A DNA stretch of 64,000 nt. Source: Luteibacter yeojuensis. Lineage in GTDB: Bacteria > Pseudomonadota > Gammaproteobacteria > Xanthomonadales > Rhodanobacteraceae. Below the pieces are notes generated by a model. That model was given only the letters and a program-made list of their open reading frames with translations, made no database searches and was not told the DNA's origin. The DNA is taken from contig NZ_JZRB01000010.1 in assembly GCF_000964085.1 (NCBI RefSeq), forward strand, positions 1 to 64,000, written 5' to 3'. A program made the position numbers and the translations under genes. Numbering within the stretch: position 1 is the stretch's first letter; every line of letters starts with the position of its first letter. This document shows, piece after piece, positions 1-9,365 of the stretch.

Positions 1-9
1 GCCTGCTTT

Positions 10-77
10 TGTGGGAGCGCGCTTGCGCGCGATGGGGCTTGCCGCAAGCACCCATCGCGCGCAAGCGCGCTCCTACA
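10..77. repeat. REP-type palindromic pair downstream of parC
   Basis: Two inverted arms of about 28 bp, each starting GTGGGAGCGCGCTTGCGC, flank an 11-12 bp spacer. Each arm also folds alone (GCGCGC-TT-GCGCGC). The right arm differs from the left by one base. It lies 7 bp past the parC stop, where it could act as a transcript-end hairpin. The same unit recurs at 2438, 24930 and 51262, so this is a dispersed REP family. Confidence 0.85.
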
Positions 78-84
78 TGGTTTG

Positions 85-2325
85 TTAGCCGCTCGTTTCG
101 ATGCGCTCGACGCGGCGCAGGCCGCGTGGCAGCACGCCACCACGGGTGGCGCGGTTGCCGCCGTATTCGACCAGGTCGGCCCACTTCAGCGTGAGCTTGC
201 GGGCGCCGGCGTACATGGTGACCTCGCCCTTGCCCTCGGCCACGACCGCGACGCCCACCACGCGTTCCTCGCCCGAGGCCAGCTTGGCCTTGGGGATCTC
301 GATCAGCTTGTTGCCCTTGCCCTTGTCGAGTTCAGGCAGTTCGGCCACCGAGAACATCAGCAGGTGGCCCTCGCTCGTGACCACGACGATGCGGTCGCGC
401 GAAGGGTCGGCCGTGATGGCCGGCCCCAGCACGCGGGCACCGTCGCTGAGCGAGATGATCTGCTTGCCCGCCTTCTGCCGGCCCGTGAGGGCCTCGAAAC
501 GGGTGACGAAGCCATAGCCGAAATCGGTGGCCAGCACGATGCGGGTATCGTTGTCCGCGGCCACCACGGCGTCAAAGCGGGCACCGGATGGCGGGCTGAA
601 ACGGCCGGTGAGGGGCTCGCCATTGCCGCGCGCGGATGGCAGCGTGTGCGCCGGCGTGGCGTACGCGCGGCCCGTGGAGTCGATGAAGGCCACCTGCTGC
701 GTGGTGCGGGCACGGGCGATGGCGAGCATGCTGTCGCCTTCGCGATACGACAGCGCCTCGCCGTCGATGTCGTGGCCCTTGCCGGCGCGCACCCAGCCCT
801 TCTGCGAGACGACGACGGTGATGGGCTCGGACGCCACCAGGGCGCTCTCGTCCAGTGCCTGCGCCACGCTGCGTTCGATAAGCGGGGAGCGGCGTTCGTC
901 GCCGTACTTCTCGGCGTCGGCGCGCAGCTCGTCCTTGATCAGGCTCTTGAGCTTGGCCGGCGACTTGAGCAGCACGTTGATGCGGGCACGCTCTTCCTCG
1001 AGCTTGTCGCGCTCCTCGTTGATTTTCATCTCCTCGAGGCGGGCCAGCTGGCGCAGCTTGGTTTCGAGGATGTAATCGGCCTGTTCCTCGTCGAGGCGGA
1101 AGCGGGCGATGAGCACCGGCTTCGGTTCTTCCTCGGTGCGGACGATGCGGATCACCTCATCCAGGTTGAGGTACGCGATGCGCAGTGCCTCGAGCAGGTG
1201 CAGGCGGCGCTCGACGCGGCCCAGGCGGTGGTTCAGGCGGCGGGTGACCGTATCGGTGCGGAAGCGCAGCCACTCGGTGAGGATGCTGCGCAGGTCCTTC
1301 ACCTGCGGGCGATCATCCAGGCCGATCATGTTCATGTTGACGCGGAAGCTCTTCTCCAGGTCGGTCGTGGCGAAGAGGTGCTGCATCATCTCGTCGACAT
1401 CCACGCGGTTGGAGCGCGGGACGATGACGAGGCGGATGGGGTTTTCGTGGTCGGATTCGTCGCGCAGGTCCTCGATCATCGGCAGCTTCTTCGCACGCAT
1501 CTGCGCGGCGATCTGCTCGAGGATCTTGGATGGCGACACCTGGTAGGGCAGGGCGGTGATGACGATGTTGCTGTCGTCGCGCTCGTAGATGGCGCGCGCC
1601 CGCACCGAGCCGGTGCCGGTCTGGTACATGGCCACCAGCTCGCGGCGCGGCGTGATGATCTCGGCGGCCGTGGGGTAATCGGGGCCCTGCACGTGCTCGC
1701 ACAGGTCGGCGATGGTGGCGTCCGGGTCGTCGAGCAGGCGGATGCAGGCGCTGGCCACCTCGCGCAGGTTGTGCGGCGGGATGTCGGTGGCCATGCCCAC
1801 GGCGATGCCCATGGAACCGTTGAGCAGCACATGCGGCACGCGTGCCGGCAGCCACGTGGGTTCTTCCAGCGTGCCGTCGAAGTTGGGCGACCAGTCGGTG
1901 GTGCCGTGGCCGAGCTCCGAGAGCAGCACCTCGGCGATGGGCGTGAGGCGCGACTCGGTGTAGCGCATGGCGGCGAAGCTCTTCGGGTCGTCCGGCGAGC
2001 CGAAGTTGCCGTGGCCATCGACCAGCGGGTAGCGGTACGAGAATGGCTGGGCCATGAGCACCATGGCCTCGTAGCAGGCCGAATCGCCGTGCGGGTGGAA
2101 CTTGCCGATGACATCGCCGATGGTGCGTGCCGACTTCTTCGGCTTGGCCTGGGCCCCCAGGGCCAGTTCGCTCATGGCGTAGATGATGCGGCGCTGCACG
2201 GGCTTCAGGCCATCGCCGATGAACGGCAGGGCGCGCTCGAGCACCACGTACATGGAATAGTCGAGGTAGGCCCGCTCGGCGTACTCCTTGAGCGGGATCT
2301 GTTCGTAATTGGCTTGCAAATTCAT
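85..2325 (-). CDS. parC: DNA topoisomerase IV subunit A
   Basis: ParC is the cleavage/rejoining subunit of topoisomerase IV, which with ParE decatenates daughter chromosomes. The 746-residue product has the usual ParC length. The N-terminal winged-helix domain carries the catalytic tyrosine at Y122 (motif [10 protein letters not shown]). The quinolone-determining stretch [10 protein letters not shown] has Ser82 and Glu86, the residues normally found in susceptible bacteria. A long coiled coil ([11 protein letters not shown] region) and a C-terminal beta-pinwheel follow. It begins ATG with [10 protein letters not shown]. GyrA is the alternative, but the short C-terminal region without a GyrA box fits ParC. 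No partner parE is in the window. The stop is followed directly by a REP hairpin. Confidence 0.96.
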   Translation of the reverse strand: MNLQANYEQIPLKEYAERAYLDYSMYVVLERALPFIGDGLKPVQRRIIYAMSELALGAQAKPKKSARTIGDVIGKFHPHGDSACYEAMVLMAQPFSYRYPLVDGHGNFGSPDDPKSFAAMRYTESRLTPIAEVLLSELGHGTTDWSPNFDGTLEEPTWLPARVPHVLLNGSMGIAVGMATDIPPHNLREVASACIRLLDDPDATIADLCEHVQGPDYPTAAEIITPRRELVAMYQTGTGSVRARAIYERDDSNIVITALPYQVSPSKILEQIAAQMRAKKLPMIEDLRDESDHENPIRLVIVPRSNRVDVDEMMQHLFATTDLEKSFRVNMNMIGLDDRPQVKDLRSILTEWLRFRTDTVTRRLNHRLGRVERRLHLLEALRIAYLNLDEVIRIVRTEEEPKPVLIARFRLDEEQADYILETKLRQLARLEEMKINEERDKLEEERARINVLLKSPAKLKSLIKDELRADAEKYGDERRSPLIERSVAQALDESALVASEPITVVVSQKGWVRAGKGHDIDGEALSYREGDSMLAIARARTTQQVAFIDSTGRAYATPAHTLPSARGNGEPLTGRFSPPSGARFDAVVAADNDTRIVLATDFGYGFVTRFEALTGRQKAGKQIISLSDGARVLGPAITADPSRDRIVVVTSEGHLLMFSVAELPELDKGKGNKLIEIPKAKLASGEERVVGVAVVAEGKGEVTMYAGARKLTLKWADLVEYGGNRATRGGVLPRGLRRVERIETSG

Positions 2326-2437
2326 GGATTTAGCGGTCCGTCAGCGCGCCACGGCGCGTCATTAGCCGGACGATGTTGCCAGAAAGAAGTCTCAGGAGCG
2401 AAGACCGGCATGGTTCCAGGAGGTGGCCCCACATTCC

Positions 2438-2467
2438 TGTGGGAGCGCGCTTGCGCGCGATGGGGCC
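2438..2467. repeat. single REP unit
   Basis: One copy of the REP arm (GTGGGAGCGCGCTTGCGC then GATGGGG), without an inverted partner. It ends 2 bp before the stop codon of the convergently placed peptidase gene. It can form only the small GCGCGC-TT-GCGCGC hairpin. Confidence 0.8.
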
Positions 2468-2469
2468 GC

Positions 2470-3489
2470 TCAGGGCCTGCCAGCATCAGTGTCTTTCAGG
2501 AACCCGATCAAGCCACTGAAGTAAGTCGCCTGGTCGTCATACATGGCCAGGTGCGCGCCCTTCGGGCACAACAGGAAATGCCCTTTCGGCAGCTTCTTCG
2601 CCATCACCGCCATGTACTTCGGGTCGATCGTGTCGTAGGTGGCGCCGATGACCAGCGTGGGCACGGTGATCTTCGCCAGGTCCTTGCTGCGGTCCCAGTT
2701 CAGCAACTTGCCGCTCGCACCGAGCTCGCTGGGGCCCTGCATCGAGACATAGATCTGCTCGTTGATATGGCCGAACGAACGCGTCACCGGCTCGGGCCAC
2801 TGGGCGGCGGGCATGCGCAGCACGTGCTGCTCGTAATGCATGGGCATGAGGATGGCCATGTAGGCCGGGTCGCTGGTCTTGTGCTCGCGCTCCATGCGCT
2901 GCACCTGGGCCAGTTTCGCTGGGTCCATGGCCGGCATCAGCACCGTCTTCGCGTACTGGTTGTACGCCGGGATGCTGTCGACCATGTTGGAGATGACCAG
3001 GCCCTTCAGGTGTTGCTGGTACTTCAGCGCGTATTCGATGGCCAGCACGCCGCCCCACGAATGGCCAAGCAGGTAGAAATTATCCTTGTCCAGGTGCAGC
3101 GCCTGGCGCACCTGCTCCACTTCCTCGACGAAGCGGGGCGTATCCCAGAGGGATTCATCGGTGGGCTTGTCGCTGAAGGCCGAGCCGAGCTGGTCGTAGT
3201 AGTAATACTCGATGCCCGCGCCCGGGAAATAGCTGTCGAATGCTTCGAAGTACTCGTGCGTGGCGCCCGGGCCACCATGCAGCAGCAACACCTTGATGGT
3301 GGGGTTGTTGCCCACGCGCTTGGTCCAGACGCGGAATTTGCCCTTCGGCGTGTCGATGGTGATCATCTTCACGCCCCCGGCCAGCACGTCGTCGCGGCCG
3401 GTGTGGTCGAAGTACGCCGGCGGTGGGGGCGCGGCCTGGGCCACGAGCGCGGTGAAGGCCAGTAACAGCAAGGTATACAGGCGGCGCAT
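2470..3489 (-). CDS. secreted proline iminopeptidase-like alpha/beta hydrolase (S33)
   Basis: A 339-residue protein with an N-terminal signal peptide (MRRLYTLLLLAFTALVAQAA), so it is probably periplasmic or exported. The alpha/beta-hydrolase core has the HGGPG oxyanion motif at residues 71-75, which is typical of prolyl aminopeptidases. The nucleophile elbow GHSWGG is at 142-147 (Ser144) and the catalytic histidine lies in KGAHLAMYD near the C terminus. The family removes N-terminal proline or acts on related small peptides; the substrate here cannot be read. The ATG at 3489 is chosen over an upstream in-frame start because a GAGGGGAG ribosome site precedes it and the signal peptide begins there. 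It seems monocistronic. Confidence 0.85.
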   Translation of the reverse strand: MRRLYTLLLLAFTALVAQAAPPPPAYFDHTGRDDVLAGGVKMITIDTPKGKFRVWTKRVGNNPTIKVLLLHGGPGATHEYFEAFDSYFPGAGIEYYYYDQLGSAFSDKPTDESLWDTPRFVEEVEQVRQALHLDKDNFYLLGHSWGGVLAIEYALKYQQHLKGLVISNMVDSIPAYNQYAKTVLMPAMDPAKLAQVQRMEREHKTSDPAYMAILMPMHYEQHVLRMPAAQWPEPVTRSFGHINEQIYVSMQGPSELGASGKLLNWDRSKDLAKITVPTLVIGATYDTIDPKYMAVMAKKLPKGHFLLCPKGAHLAMYDDQATYFSGLIGFLKDTDAGRP

Positions 3490-3569
3490 GGCGTGGCTCC
3501 CCTCGGTTGGTGGGCTGACTATCGCGGGCCGTGCCATCGCCCGCAAGCGGCGCGTGCCACGCGCTCGCT

Positions 3570-4463
3570 TCACCCCATCAGCGACTGGTGCGCGCCCACG
3601 CCCGCGAGGGTGCCTGATGCCATGGCCAGGCTGGCGTTCTGCATCGCCTGCGTGGCATCGCCACCGGCATAGACGCCGGGAACGCTGGTCGCCTTCCACT
3701 CGTCCACCTCGATGTACGGGCCCATCGGCCCCTCGGTGATGGCGCAGCCCAGCTGTGCCGCGAGCGGGCTGGCGAGGCTGGTGCGCGGCGCGACGAACAA
3801 GGCGCCAAGCTCCACCACCCGCCCATCGGCGAGTTCCACCGCGTTGAGGCCGGGTGCGTCACCACGCAGCCCGACGACAGGCGTGCGCTCGATGCGGACG
3901 CCGCGGCGCTCCAGGATCGCGAGCTGCTCGGTATCGGGCTCGTACTCGCCCTGCGTGAAGAAGGTGGTCGGGCCCCAGTCGGGCAGCATCCTCGCCTGGT
4001 GCCACGAATGCGGCGAGCTGGCGAGCGAGCCGAGCGGGCGGTCGCGCACTTCGTATCCGTGGCAATACGGGCAATGGATGACCGTGCTGCCCCAGCGCTC
4101 CCACAGGCCGTCGATGTCGGGCAGGTGGTCTTTCACGCCGGTGGCCAGCACCAGGCGGTGGGCCGTCTCGCGGCGGCCATCGGCCAGCGTCACCTGGAAC
4201 ACGTCGTCGATGCGCTCGGCCTGCACGGCCTCGCCGTCGAGGAACCCCGCAGTGGGGTAGGCGAGTAGCTGGCGCGTCGCTTCCTGCACGATGGCCCGCG
4301 GCGGCTTGCCGTCGTGGCCCACCAGGCCGTGCGCGCCCCTGGCAAAGCGGTTGCGCGGCGCGGCCGCGTCGATGACCAGCACGCGGCGGCGTGCGCGGGC
4401 GAGCTGGATCGCCGCGGCCTGGCCGGCGAAGCTGCCGCCCACCACGATGACGTCGTATGGCAT
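3570..4463 (-). CDS. thioredoxin-reductase-like NAD(P)/FAD oxidoreductase
   Basis: A 297-residue flavoprotein of the thioredoxin reductase fold. An N-terminal FAD-binding loop (VVGGSFAGQAAA, residues 8-19) is followed by the LATGV motif and a redox-active CPYC at 131-134 within CPYCHGYE. A C-terminal FAD contact (VYAGGDAT) completes it. It likely moves electrons from NAD(P)H through FAD to the CPYC disulfide, but its partner is unknown; no thioredoxin gene is adjacent. The ATG at 4463 lies one base past the stop of the Rrf2-like gene, so the two are co-transcribed and probably translationally coupled. That arrangement suggests redox-responsive control. The second nucleotide-binding loop is poorly conserved (LGSLASSPHS). 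Confidence 0.85.
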   Translation of the reverse strand: MPYDVIVVGGSFAGQAAAIQLARARRRVLVIDAAAPRNRFARGAHGLVGHDGKPPRAIVQEATRQLLAYPTAGFLDGEAVQAERIDDVFQVTLADGRRETAHRLVLATGVKDHLPDIDGLWERWGSTVIHCPYCHGYEVRDRPLGSLASSPHSWHQARMLPDWGPTTFFTQGEYEPDTEQLAILERRGVRIERTPVVGLRGDAPGLNAVELADGRVVELGALFVAPRTSLASPLAAQLGCAITEGPMGPYIEVDEWKATSVPGVYAGGDATQAMQNASLAMASGTLAGVGAHQSLMG

Positions 4464-4464
4464 G

Positions 4465-4914
4465 TCAGGCTCCCTTGAGCTTGTGGCCGGTGACGGCCGA
4501 AATGTGCTGCACGCGGTGCGCGAGGTCGGCCAGGCTGAGGCGGGCAAGCCGTGCCTCCACGACTTTCTCCGCCTCGCGCAGGGCGTCGTCGACAGCCTCG
4601 ACCACGGCGCGCTCCACGAGGCAGCCGGGCGACTCTTCGCGGAGCGAGAGGGGAACGATGGATTCGCCGAGGGCGCGCTGCACGTCGGCCAGGGCGATGT
4701 CCGCTGCTGGCCGCGCGAGGCGCCAGCCGCCACCGTGGCCCTTGTCGGAGGTGACGATGCCCGCTTCTCGCAGGCCGGCGAACGTGCGCCGTATGACGAC
4801 GGGGTTTGTCTCGACGCAGGCGGCCATTTCGGCCGAGGTCATGGGGGCGCCGTTGCGCTCGGCCATGTGCAGGAGCACGTGCAGCGCGACGGACAGTCGG
4901 TCGTTCCGTTTCAT
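4465..4914 (-). CDS. Rrf2-family transcriptional regulator
   Basis: A 149-residue winged-helix protein of the Rrf2 family. The N-terminal helix MKRNDRLSVALHVLLHMAE, the recognition region (TNPVVIRRTFAGLREAGIV) and the wing (GHGGGWRLARP) are all present. It contains only two cysteines, far apart, so the three-cysteine cluster-binding site of IscR/NsrR is missing. It is more like Rrf2 members that sense redox by other means. The start at 4914 is preferred over one 36 bp upstream because MKRND aligns with family N termini. The start codon lies inside an 18-bp perfect inverted repeat. It is immediately followed by the flavoprotein gene, its likely target. Confidence 0.85.
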   Translation of the reverse strand: MKRNDRLSVALHVLLHMAERNGAPMTSAEMAACVETNPVVIRRTFAGLREAGIVTSDKGHGGGWRLARPAADIALADVQRALGESIVPLSLREESPGCLVERAVVEAVDDALREAEKVVEARLARLSLADLAHRVQHISAVTGHKLKGA

Positions 4915-4945
4915 GTAACTAAAACTATTACATGAAACGGAACGA
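4901..4945. promoter_or_regulatory. 18-bp perfect inverted repeat over the Rrf2 gene start
   Basis: Arms 4901-4918 and 4928-4945 are exact reverse complements (TCGTTCCGTTTCATGTAA) around a 9-bp spacer. The left arm contains the start codon and codons 1-5 of the Rrf2-like gene, and the right arm lies in its leader. On the plus strand the right arm reads ATGAAACGGAAC, a mirror copy of the gene start. It could be an autoregulatory operator, an mRNA hairpin hiding the start codon, or both. Confidence 0.7.
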
Positions 4946-4959
4946 CGCAAGGGGCGGGC

Positions 4960-5793
4960 TTAGATCTTGAAGTCCGCCTGGACCGGGAAGTGATCCGACG
5001 GGTAGCGGCCGTCCTTCGAGATGGTGATGGTGCGGACGCTCTTCGGTTCCAGCCCGCGATAGAGGATCCAGTCGATGCGCTTGTCGGGGTTGCCGGTGAA
5101 GTTGTGGAACGTCTTGTCCGGGCCGGCCTTTTCCGGCGCGGTGTCCCAGGCATCCTTGAACGTGGCCGTGAGCGCCTTGTGCGATTCGCTATCGGGCCCC
5201 GTGTTGAAATCGCCCGTGATCACCACCGGCACGCCGGCCGGCAGCTTCTTCACCCACTCGGCCATTTCGTGCGCCGACTTCGACCGGGCTTCTTCGTCGC
5301 TATCGCGGTATGGGTAGTGCGTATCCAGCAGATAAAACTGCTTGTGGTCGGAAAGGCGCTCGAACAGCGCCCAGTTCACCATGCGCGGGAAAATGTTGCC
5401 CCAGGTGATGCTGCCGACCTTGTCCGGCGTATCGGAGAGCCAGAAATCCCCCGACTTGATGAGCTTGAGGCGGTCCTTCCGGTAGAAGATGCCCATGTGC
5501 TCGTCCTTGTGGCCGCCGAAGCGGTCGCGGCCGAACCAGGTGAACTGGGGCAGGCGGGCTACGGTGTCGTCGCCCTGCTGCTGGCCAAGTTCCTGCGTGC
5601 CGATCACGTCAGGATCCATCTGGCGGATCGTGTCGGCGAAGAGATCCTTGCGCATCTCCCAGCGGTTCGGGCCATCCGGGCCGGTGATGGTGCGGACGTT
5701 GAAAGTCATCACCTTGAGGTCGCCGGCGAGGGCCGGGCCGGTGAACGCCGCGGCCAGCGCGGCGAGGAGGGCGAGTTTGCGCAAACGGAACAT
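4960..5793 (-). CDS. secreted endonuclease/exonuclease/phosphatase-fold protein
   Basis: A 277-residue protein with a signal peptide (MFRLRKLALLAALAAAFTGP, cleavage near ALA-GD). The EEP metal-dependent fold is clear: MTFNVR at the N terminus, GTQE metal ligand, HYPYRD, GDFNTGPDS and the terminal SDHFPV catalytic Asp-His. Members hydrolyse phosphodiester bonds in nucleic acids, lipids or sugar phosphates; export suggests an extracytoplasmic substrate. The ATG at 5793 is preferred to a GTG at 5820 because GAAGGAAG sits at suitable distance and the hydrophobic segment starts there. Its stop lies 46 bp before the Rrf2-like gene on the same strand, so read-through is possible. Confidence 0.82.
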   Translation of the reverse strand: MFRLRKLALLAALAAAFTGPALAGDLKVMTFNVRTITGPDGPNRWEMRKDLFADTIRQMDPDVIGTQELGQQQGDDTVARLPQFTWFGRDRFGGHKDEHMGIFYRKDRLKLIKSGDFWLSDTPDKVGSITWGNIFPRMVNWALFERLSDHKQFYLLDTHYPYRDSDEEARSKSAHEMAEWVKKLPAGVPVVITGDFNTGPDSESHKALTATFKDAWDTAPEKAGPDKTFHNFTGNPDKRIDWILYRGLEPKSVRTITISKDGRYPSDHFPVQADFKI

Positions 5794-5936
5794 GCGGGTC
5801 GGCTTCCTTCGTGAGAGCACCCGACTATAGCGACGTAACGCGGCAGGTGCCCGTTACCCGGGTCACGGTGCCGCAGGGCCCGCCCAACGCCCAAGCCTGA
5901 GGCACAATGGCCGCCTTGCCTTACCAGGAGCCCGCG

Positions 5937-6401
5937 ATGGCGGAGCAGAACAACCCAGCCCGCCCCGCAGGCAACGGCCGCCGTACGGTGGCTATCGTGG
6001 TGGGCGTCGCTTTCCTCGCCTCCGTGACCACGCTGATCCTGGCGTTGACGGCATCGCATGGTGCGCGCCAGCGTGATGCCGTGGCTATTACCGAAGACAG
6101 CAATGACTTGCAGGGCGTGGTAAGCGACTGGCAGGCACAGGTGGCGCAAGCAAGCGCTTTGCCTGATGGCCAGCGTGATGCAGCCATCGACGGGTTGAAG
6201 CAGCGCGCCGATGCCGCAAGCGCCTGGAAGCCGCGCACACCGTGCGGGCAGGAAGCGCGCGATCGCCTCCGCGCCGCCATGGATACGCGCATCACGAGCC
6301 TGGCGCGCGTCACACCCGGTACCGTGCAGGACGAAATGGGCATCGTGGACGACGCGCTGCGCACCTGCGCTGCGCAAGCAGGCAGGGACGTGCCGGGCTA
6401 G
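5937..6401 (+). CDS. hypothetical membrane-anchored protein
   Basis: A 154-residue protein of unknown function. A short charged N terminus is followed by one transmembrane helix (VAIVVGVAFLASVTTLILAL, about residues 18-37). The rest is a soluble helical tail with two cysteines (PCGQEARD and RTCAAQ), which could pair if the tail is periplasmic. The ATG at 5937 is chosen because an AGGAG site precedes it; an earlier in-frame ATG at 5907 lacks one. It stands alone, facing the coiled-coil gene across a 15-bp convergent gap. No domain is recognised. Confidence 0.6.
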   Translation: MAEQNNPARPAGNGRRTVAIVVGVAFLASVTTLILALTASHGARQRDAVAITEDSNDLQGVVSDWQAQVAQASALPDGQRDAAIDGLKQRADAASAWKPRTPCGQEARDRLRAAMDTRITSLARVTPGTVQDEMGIVDDALRTCAAQAGRDVPG

Positions 6402-6416
6402 CGATACTGGCGCTGT

Positions 6417-7061
6417 TTACTCAAACCACCGCGCCATGGCCTTCGCACCACCCTGGATCAGCCACGTCACGGACGTGGCCGACGCCGCCACCGTGGCCGC
6501 GGCCCCCGTGACAAGGCCACGCCAGGTGGGAATCGTGTTAATGCGGGCGGCGATTTCGCCAACACGCTGGTTGAGCTGAGCCGTTTGCATGCGCATTTCA
6601 CCGAGTAGAACGAGGTGTGCTTGGGCATGCCCGACCCTTTCGCTCAAGCCGATGACGGTTTCGTTGAACCGATCAACCGCGGTTTCGACACGACAGGTAC
6701 GAAATTCGAGGCCTTTCAGTTCGGAACCAACGCTTGCCACGGCGACATCAAGCGCGCCAAGGCGCGTCTCCACCCGCTCAAAGCGTTCATCCATTTTGTC
6801 GAAGCGGGCATCCATTTTCTCGAAGCGCGCATCCATCCGATCAAAACGTTCGTCCATCCGGTCGAAACGCTTATCAATGAGGTCGAAGCGCTTGTCCATA
6901 CAGCCGAGGCGGGCATCGATGTTGCGCAGAAGTGTTTCGATCATGGGATTGTCGATCTCCAGACTCGGGTGGACGTGAGCGCCATGGTAGGTGCTGCAAA
7001 GCGGTCGCGGCATGAGATCGCCGGACAGTGTGTCGTGGAATGATGCGTGGCCGTCGGGCAT
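6417..7061 (-). CDS. coiled-coil protein with C-terminal membrane segment
   Basis: The product has seven-residue repeats of the form MDxRFDxMDERF over about 60 residues, predicting a parallel coiled coil. A second helical region and a hydrophobic tail (GAAATVAASATSVTWLI) that may anchor it follow. The start at 7061 (214 residues) has a strong AGAGGAG site at 8 bp. An alternative ATG at 6944 (175 residues) begins just before the coiled coil and has only a distant GGAG. The repeats may come from slippage at the DNA level. The tail resembles that of the small gene at 10410-10649. Function unknown; phage-holin-associated XhlA-like and chemoreceptor-like proteins have similar architecture, but no phage genes are near. 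Confidence 0.6.
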   Translation of the reverse strand: MPDGHASFHDTLSGDLMPRPLCSTYHGAHVHPSLEIDNPMIETLLRNIDARLGCMDKRFDLIDKRFDRMDERFDRMDARFEKMDARFDKMDERFERVETRLGALDVAVASVGSELKGLEFRTCRVETAVDRFNETVIGLSERVGHAQAHLVLLGEMRMQTAQLNQRVGEIAARINTIPTWRGLVTGAAATVAASATSVTWLIQGGAKAMARWFE

Positions 7062-7172
7062 GTGGCGTGCTCCTCTCTAGGTGGTCACGATCCCATGTTT
7101 CCAGCGTGCTGTATGTCAGCGTGACGCTCGACGTTAGCTCTCTTTTGTAGTCCTTGCCTGTCGGGTCGTTGT

Positions 7173-8501
7173 TTAGCCCAGCGGCAGTACAAGAACGGCG
7201 CGCAAGCCACCGTCGGGGCTATCGCCCAGCGTCACATCGCCGCCGTGGGCGCGGGCGGCGGAGCGTGCGGCTGCCAGGCCAAGGCCCACGCCGCCCGTTG
7301 CGCGATTGCGCGAGCGCTCAAGGCGGAAGAAGGGGCGGAAGACGGCTTCGCGATACTCCGCGGGAATGCCAGGCCCATTGTCGTCCACGCGGACTTCCAA
7401 CCTTTCGTCGCGTACATCCACGTACACCCGCACCGCGTCACCGTACCTCACGGCATTACCGACAAGGTTGGCAAGGGCGCGGCTGAGGGCTACAGGCCTG
7501 CCGAAGTAAGCCACGCCATCGGGTATATCGTCGGCGATGGCGTAACCCTGGTCGCGGAAGTCGTCCACCACGGTATGCACCAGTTCGGAAAGCATGAACC
7601 GTGTGCTGCCTTCGGCTTCGCTTGAGTCGCGGAAGAAGGCGAGCGCCTCTGCGACCATGGCCTGCATCTCGTCCACATCGCGGAATAATTTGCGCTGCTG
7701 TTCCGCATCCTCGATGAACTCGCCGCGCAGGCGCATGCGGGTCAGCGGTGCACGCAGGTCATGTGAAATGGCAGCGAGGATTTCTGTTCGCCCCTCGACA
7801 TAGCGCTGGATGCGCTCCTGCATGGTGTTGAACGAAGAAGCGGCCACGCGGAACTCTCGTGGCCCTTCGGCCGTCATGGCAGGAGCATGCACGTCGCGGC
7901 CAAAGAGCTCCGCCTGCGCGGCGAAGCGTTGCATGGGCCTGGCCAGTCGCCGGCCCGCGACGGCGGCCACGGCAAGGCTGGAGACGATGAAGAACGCCGA
8001 TGTGAGCAGCAGCCGCGCATGGGCGGAAAGCCCCCAGCTGCGTTCCGTGGCGACGAAGCGTGTCCACGATCCATCGCTCATGCGGATAGCCAGCGCGTAG
8101 AACGTGATGGGCTGTCCATCAAGGCCCGGGTCGCCCGGTTCGAACGCGAGTACGCGCGCATCGGGCCGCCCGAGCAGGGTGCGCACCTTGTCCTGGCCGT
8201 TATGGAAGGTAGCGCCAAGCGTCGGCATGGGTAGGGCGGCATCGGATGCGAACCACTCCACGGTGAAGTTTGGCCCCGACGCGGCTGCCGCGAGGTGGGC
8301 ACGCAGGCTGTCGGGGGCACCATCCAGCACGCGCGCCACGCCGGCCGCCTGATCGATGACGCCCACGGCCGTGAGGTTCGGCCTTGCCCATACGCCCGCC
8401 AACGCCATGAAGGCGGCGTTGGCGGCAGCGGCCGCGAGCACGGCGATAAGGATGTTGACGGCAAGCCAGCGGCCAATCGTGTCGGTTGCCCTCTCGATCA
8501 T
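7173..8501 (-). CDS. sensor histidine kinase, EnvZ type
   Basis: A 442-residue transmembrane kinase. An N-terminal helix (ILIAVLAAAAANAAFMALAG), a periplasmic loop of about 130 residues and a second helix (LLLTSAFFIVSSLAVAAVAG) lead into a HAMP segment. The phosphoacceptor His is in ISHDLRAPLTRMR. The ATP-binding domain has N (NLVGNAVRYG), G1 (DDNGPGIP) and G2 (GGVGLGLAAAR) boxes. It should autophosphorylate and pass phosphate to the regulator encoded just upstream, whose stop overlaps this start by 4 bp (ATGA). The signal is not predictable from the loop. Confidence 0.92.
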   Translation of the reverse strand: MIERATDTIGRWLAVNILIAVLAAAAANAAFMALAGVWARPNLTAVGVIDQAAGVARVLDGAPDSLRAHLAAAASGPNFTVEWFASDAALPMPTLGATFHNGQDKVRTLLGRPDARVLAFEPGDPGLDGQPITFYALAIRMSDGSWTRFVATERSWGLSAHARLLLTSAFFIVSSLAVAAVAGRRLARPMQRFAAQAELFGRDVHAPAMTAEGPREFRVAASSFNTMQERIQRYVEGRTEILAAISHDLRAPLTRMRLRGEFIEDAEQQRKLFRDVDEMQAMVAEALAFFRDSSEAEGSTRFMLSELVHTVVDDFRDQGYAIADDIPDGVAYFGRPVALSRALANLVGNAVRYGDAVRVYVDVRDERLEVRVDDNGPGIPAEYREAVFRPFFRLERSRNRATGGVGLGLAAARSAARAHGGDVTLGDSPDGGLRAVLVLPLG

Positions 8502-9202
8502 GAGCGCTGGACCTGCGTCGAAAAGATGTACCCGACATTGCGGACGGTGCGGATGATGTCCGGGTCGCTGGGGTCTTCCTCGATCTTGCGGCGGAGGCGG
8601 CTCACTTGCACATCGATGCTGCGGTCGAACGCATCGTGGTACCTGCCCCGCGCCAGGTCGATCAGCTGCTCACGCGTCAGCACACGCTGCGGATGCTGGG
8701 CGAAGGTGACAAGCAGGTCGAATTCCCCGGTCGATAGGGGCGTGAGCGTGTGGTCCGACGAACGCAACTCGCGCTTGAGGATGTCCAGGCTCCAGCCGCT
8801 GAAACGCAGTACGAAGCCAGGCTCTGCCGTCTTCGGTGATGCCGATGTCCGCCGGATGACGGCGCGCACCCTGGCCAGCAGCTCGCGCGCATCGAAAGGC
8901 TTGGTCACGTAATCGTCCGCGCCAAGTTCGAGGCCGACGATGCGATCGGTCGTCTCCGCGACGCCCGTTAGCATGATCACCGGCGTCTGCTGCGCTTCGC
9001 GGATGCGCCTGCAGATGCTGAAGCCATCCTCGTCCGGCAGCATCACGTCGAGGATGATCAGCTGGAATCCACTCCTCGCCAGTCGGGCATCCATCTCGGC
9101 GCCCGATGCGCAGCCCTCGACGTCGAAACCGTGCTTCTCGAGGAAGCGCGAGAGCAGGGCGCGGATGTCGTCGTCGTCATCGACGATCAGGATGCGTGGC
9201 AT
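8498..9202 (-). CDS. OmpR-family response regulator
   Basis: A 234-residue two-domain regulator. The receiver has the acidic pair in IVDDDDDIR, the phosphoacceptor Asp in [12 protein letters not shown] and the conserved Lys in [11 protein letters not shown]. The C-terminal winged helix ([12 protein letters not shown] ... [18 protein letters not shown] ... [11 protein letters not shown]) is typical OmpR/PhoB. The ATG at 9202 is the natural domain start; upstream in-frame starts extend into non-conserved sequence. It overlaps the kinase gene by 4 bp. Divergent mlaA is 164 bp away and the shared intergenic region must hold promoters for both, but I could not assign them. Confidence 0.93.
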   Translation of the reverse strand: MPRILIVDDDDDIRALLSRFLEKHGFDVEGCASGAEMDARLARSGFQLIILDVMLPDEDGFSICRRIREAQQTPVIMLTGVAETTDRIVGLELGADDYVTKPFDARELLARVRAVIRRTSASPKTAEPGFVLRFSGWSLDILKRELRSSDHTLTPLSTGEFDLLVTFAQHPQRVLTREQLIDLARGRYHDAFDRSIDVQVSRLRRKIEEDPSDPDIIRTVRNVGYIFSTQVQRS

Positions 9203-9365
9203 GGCTAGGCGTTCGTGGTGGGGCAGGCCGTAGTTATAGACCCTTGCTGGGCCCGGGTGGCGTTTGTGTCTGGCCGGAAACATTGTTGCGGGCGGCTCAC
9301 CATGCCGACACAAGCGGTTTGCAGGGGGCGCGCAGGCTCGTCGCATCCACCCAAGGAGCCCTGCG

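Noticed and set aside
82-3465. A 1127-codon open frame on the plus strand
   Set aside because: It runs antisense through parC and the S33 peptidase, has no recognisable domain and is a by-product of high GC third-position bias.
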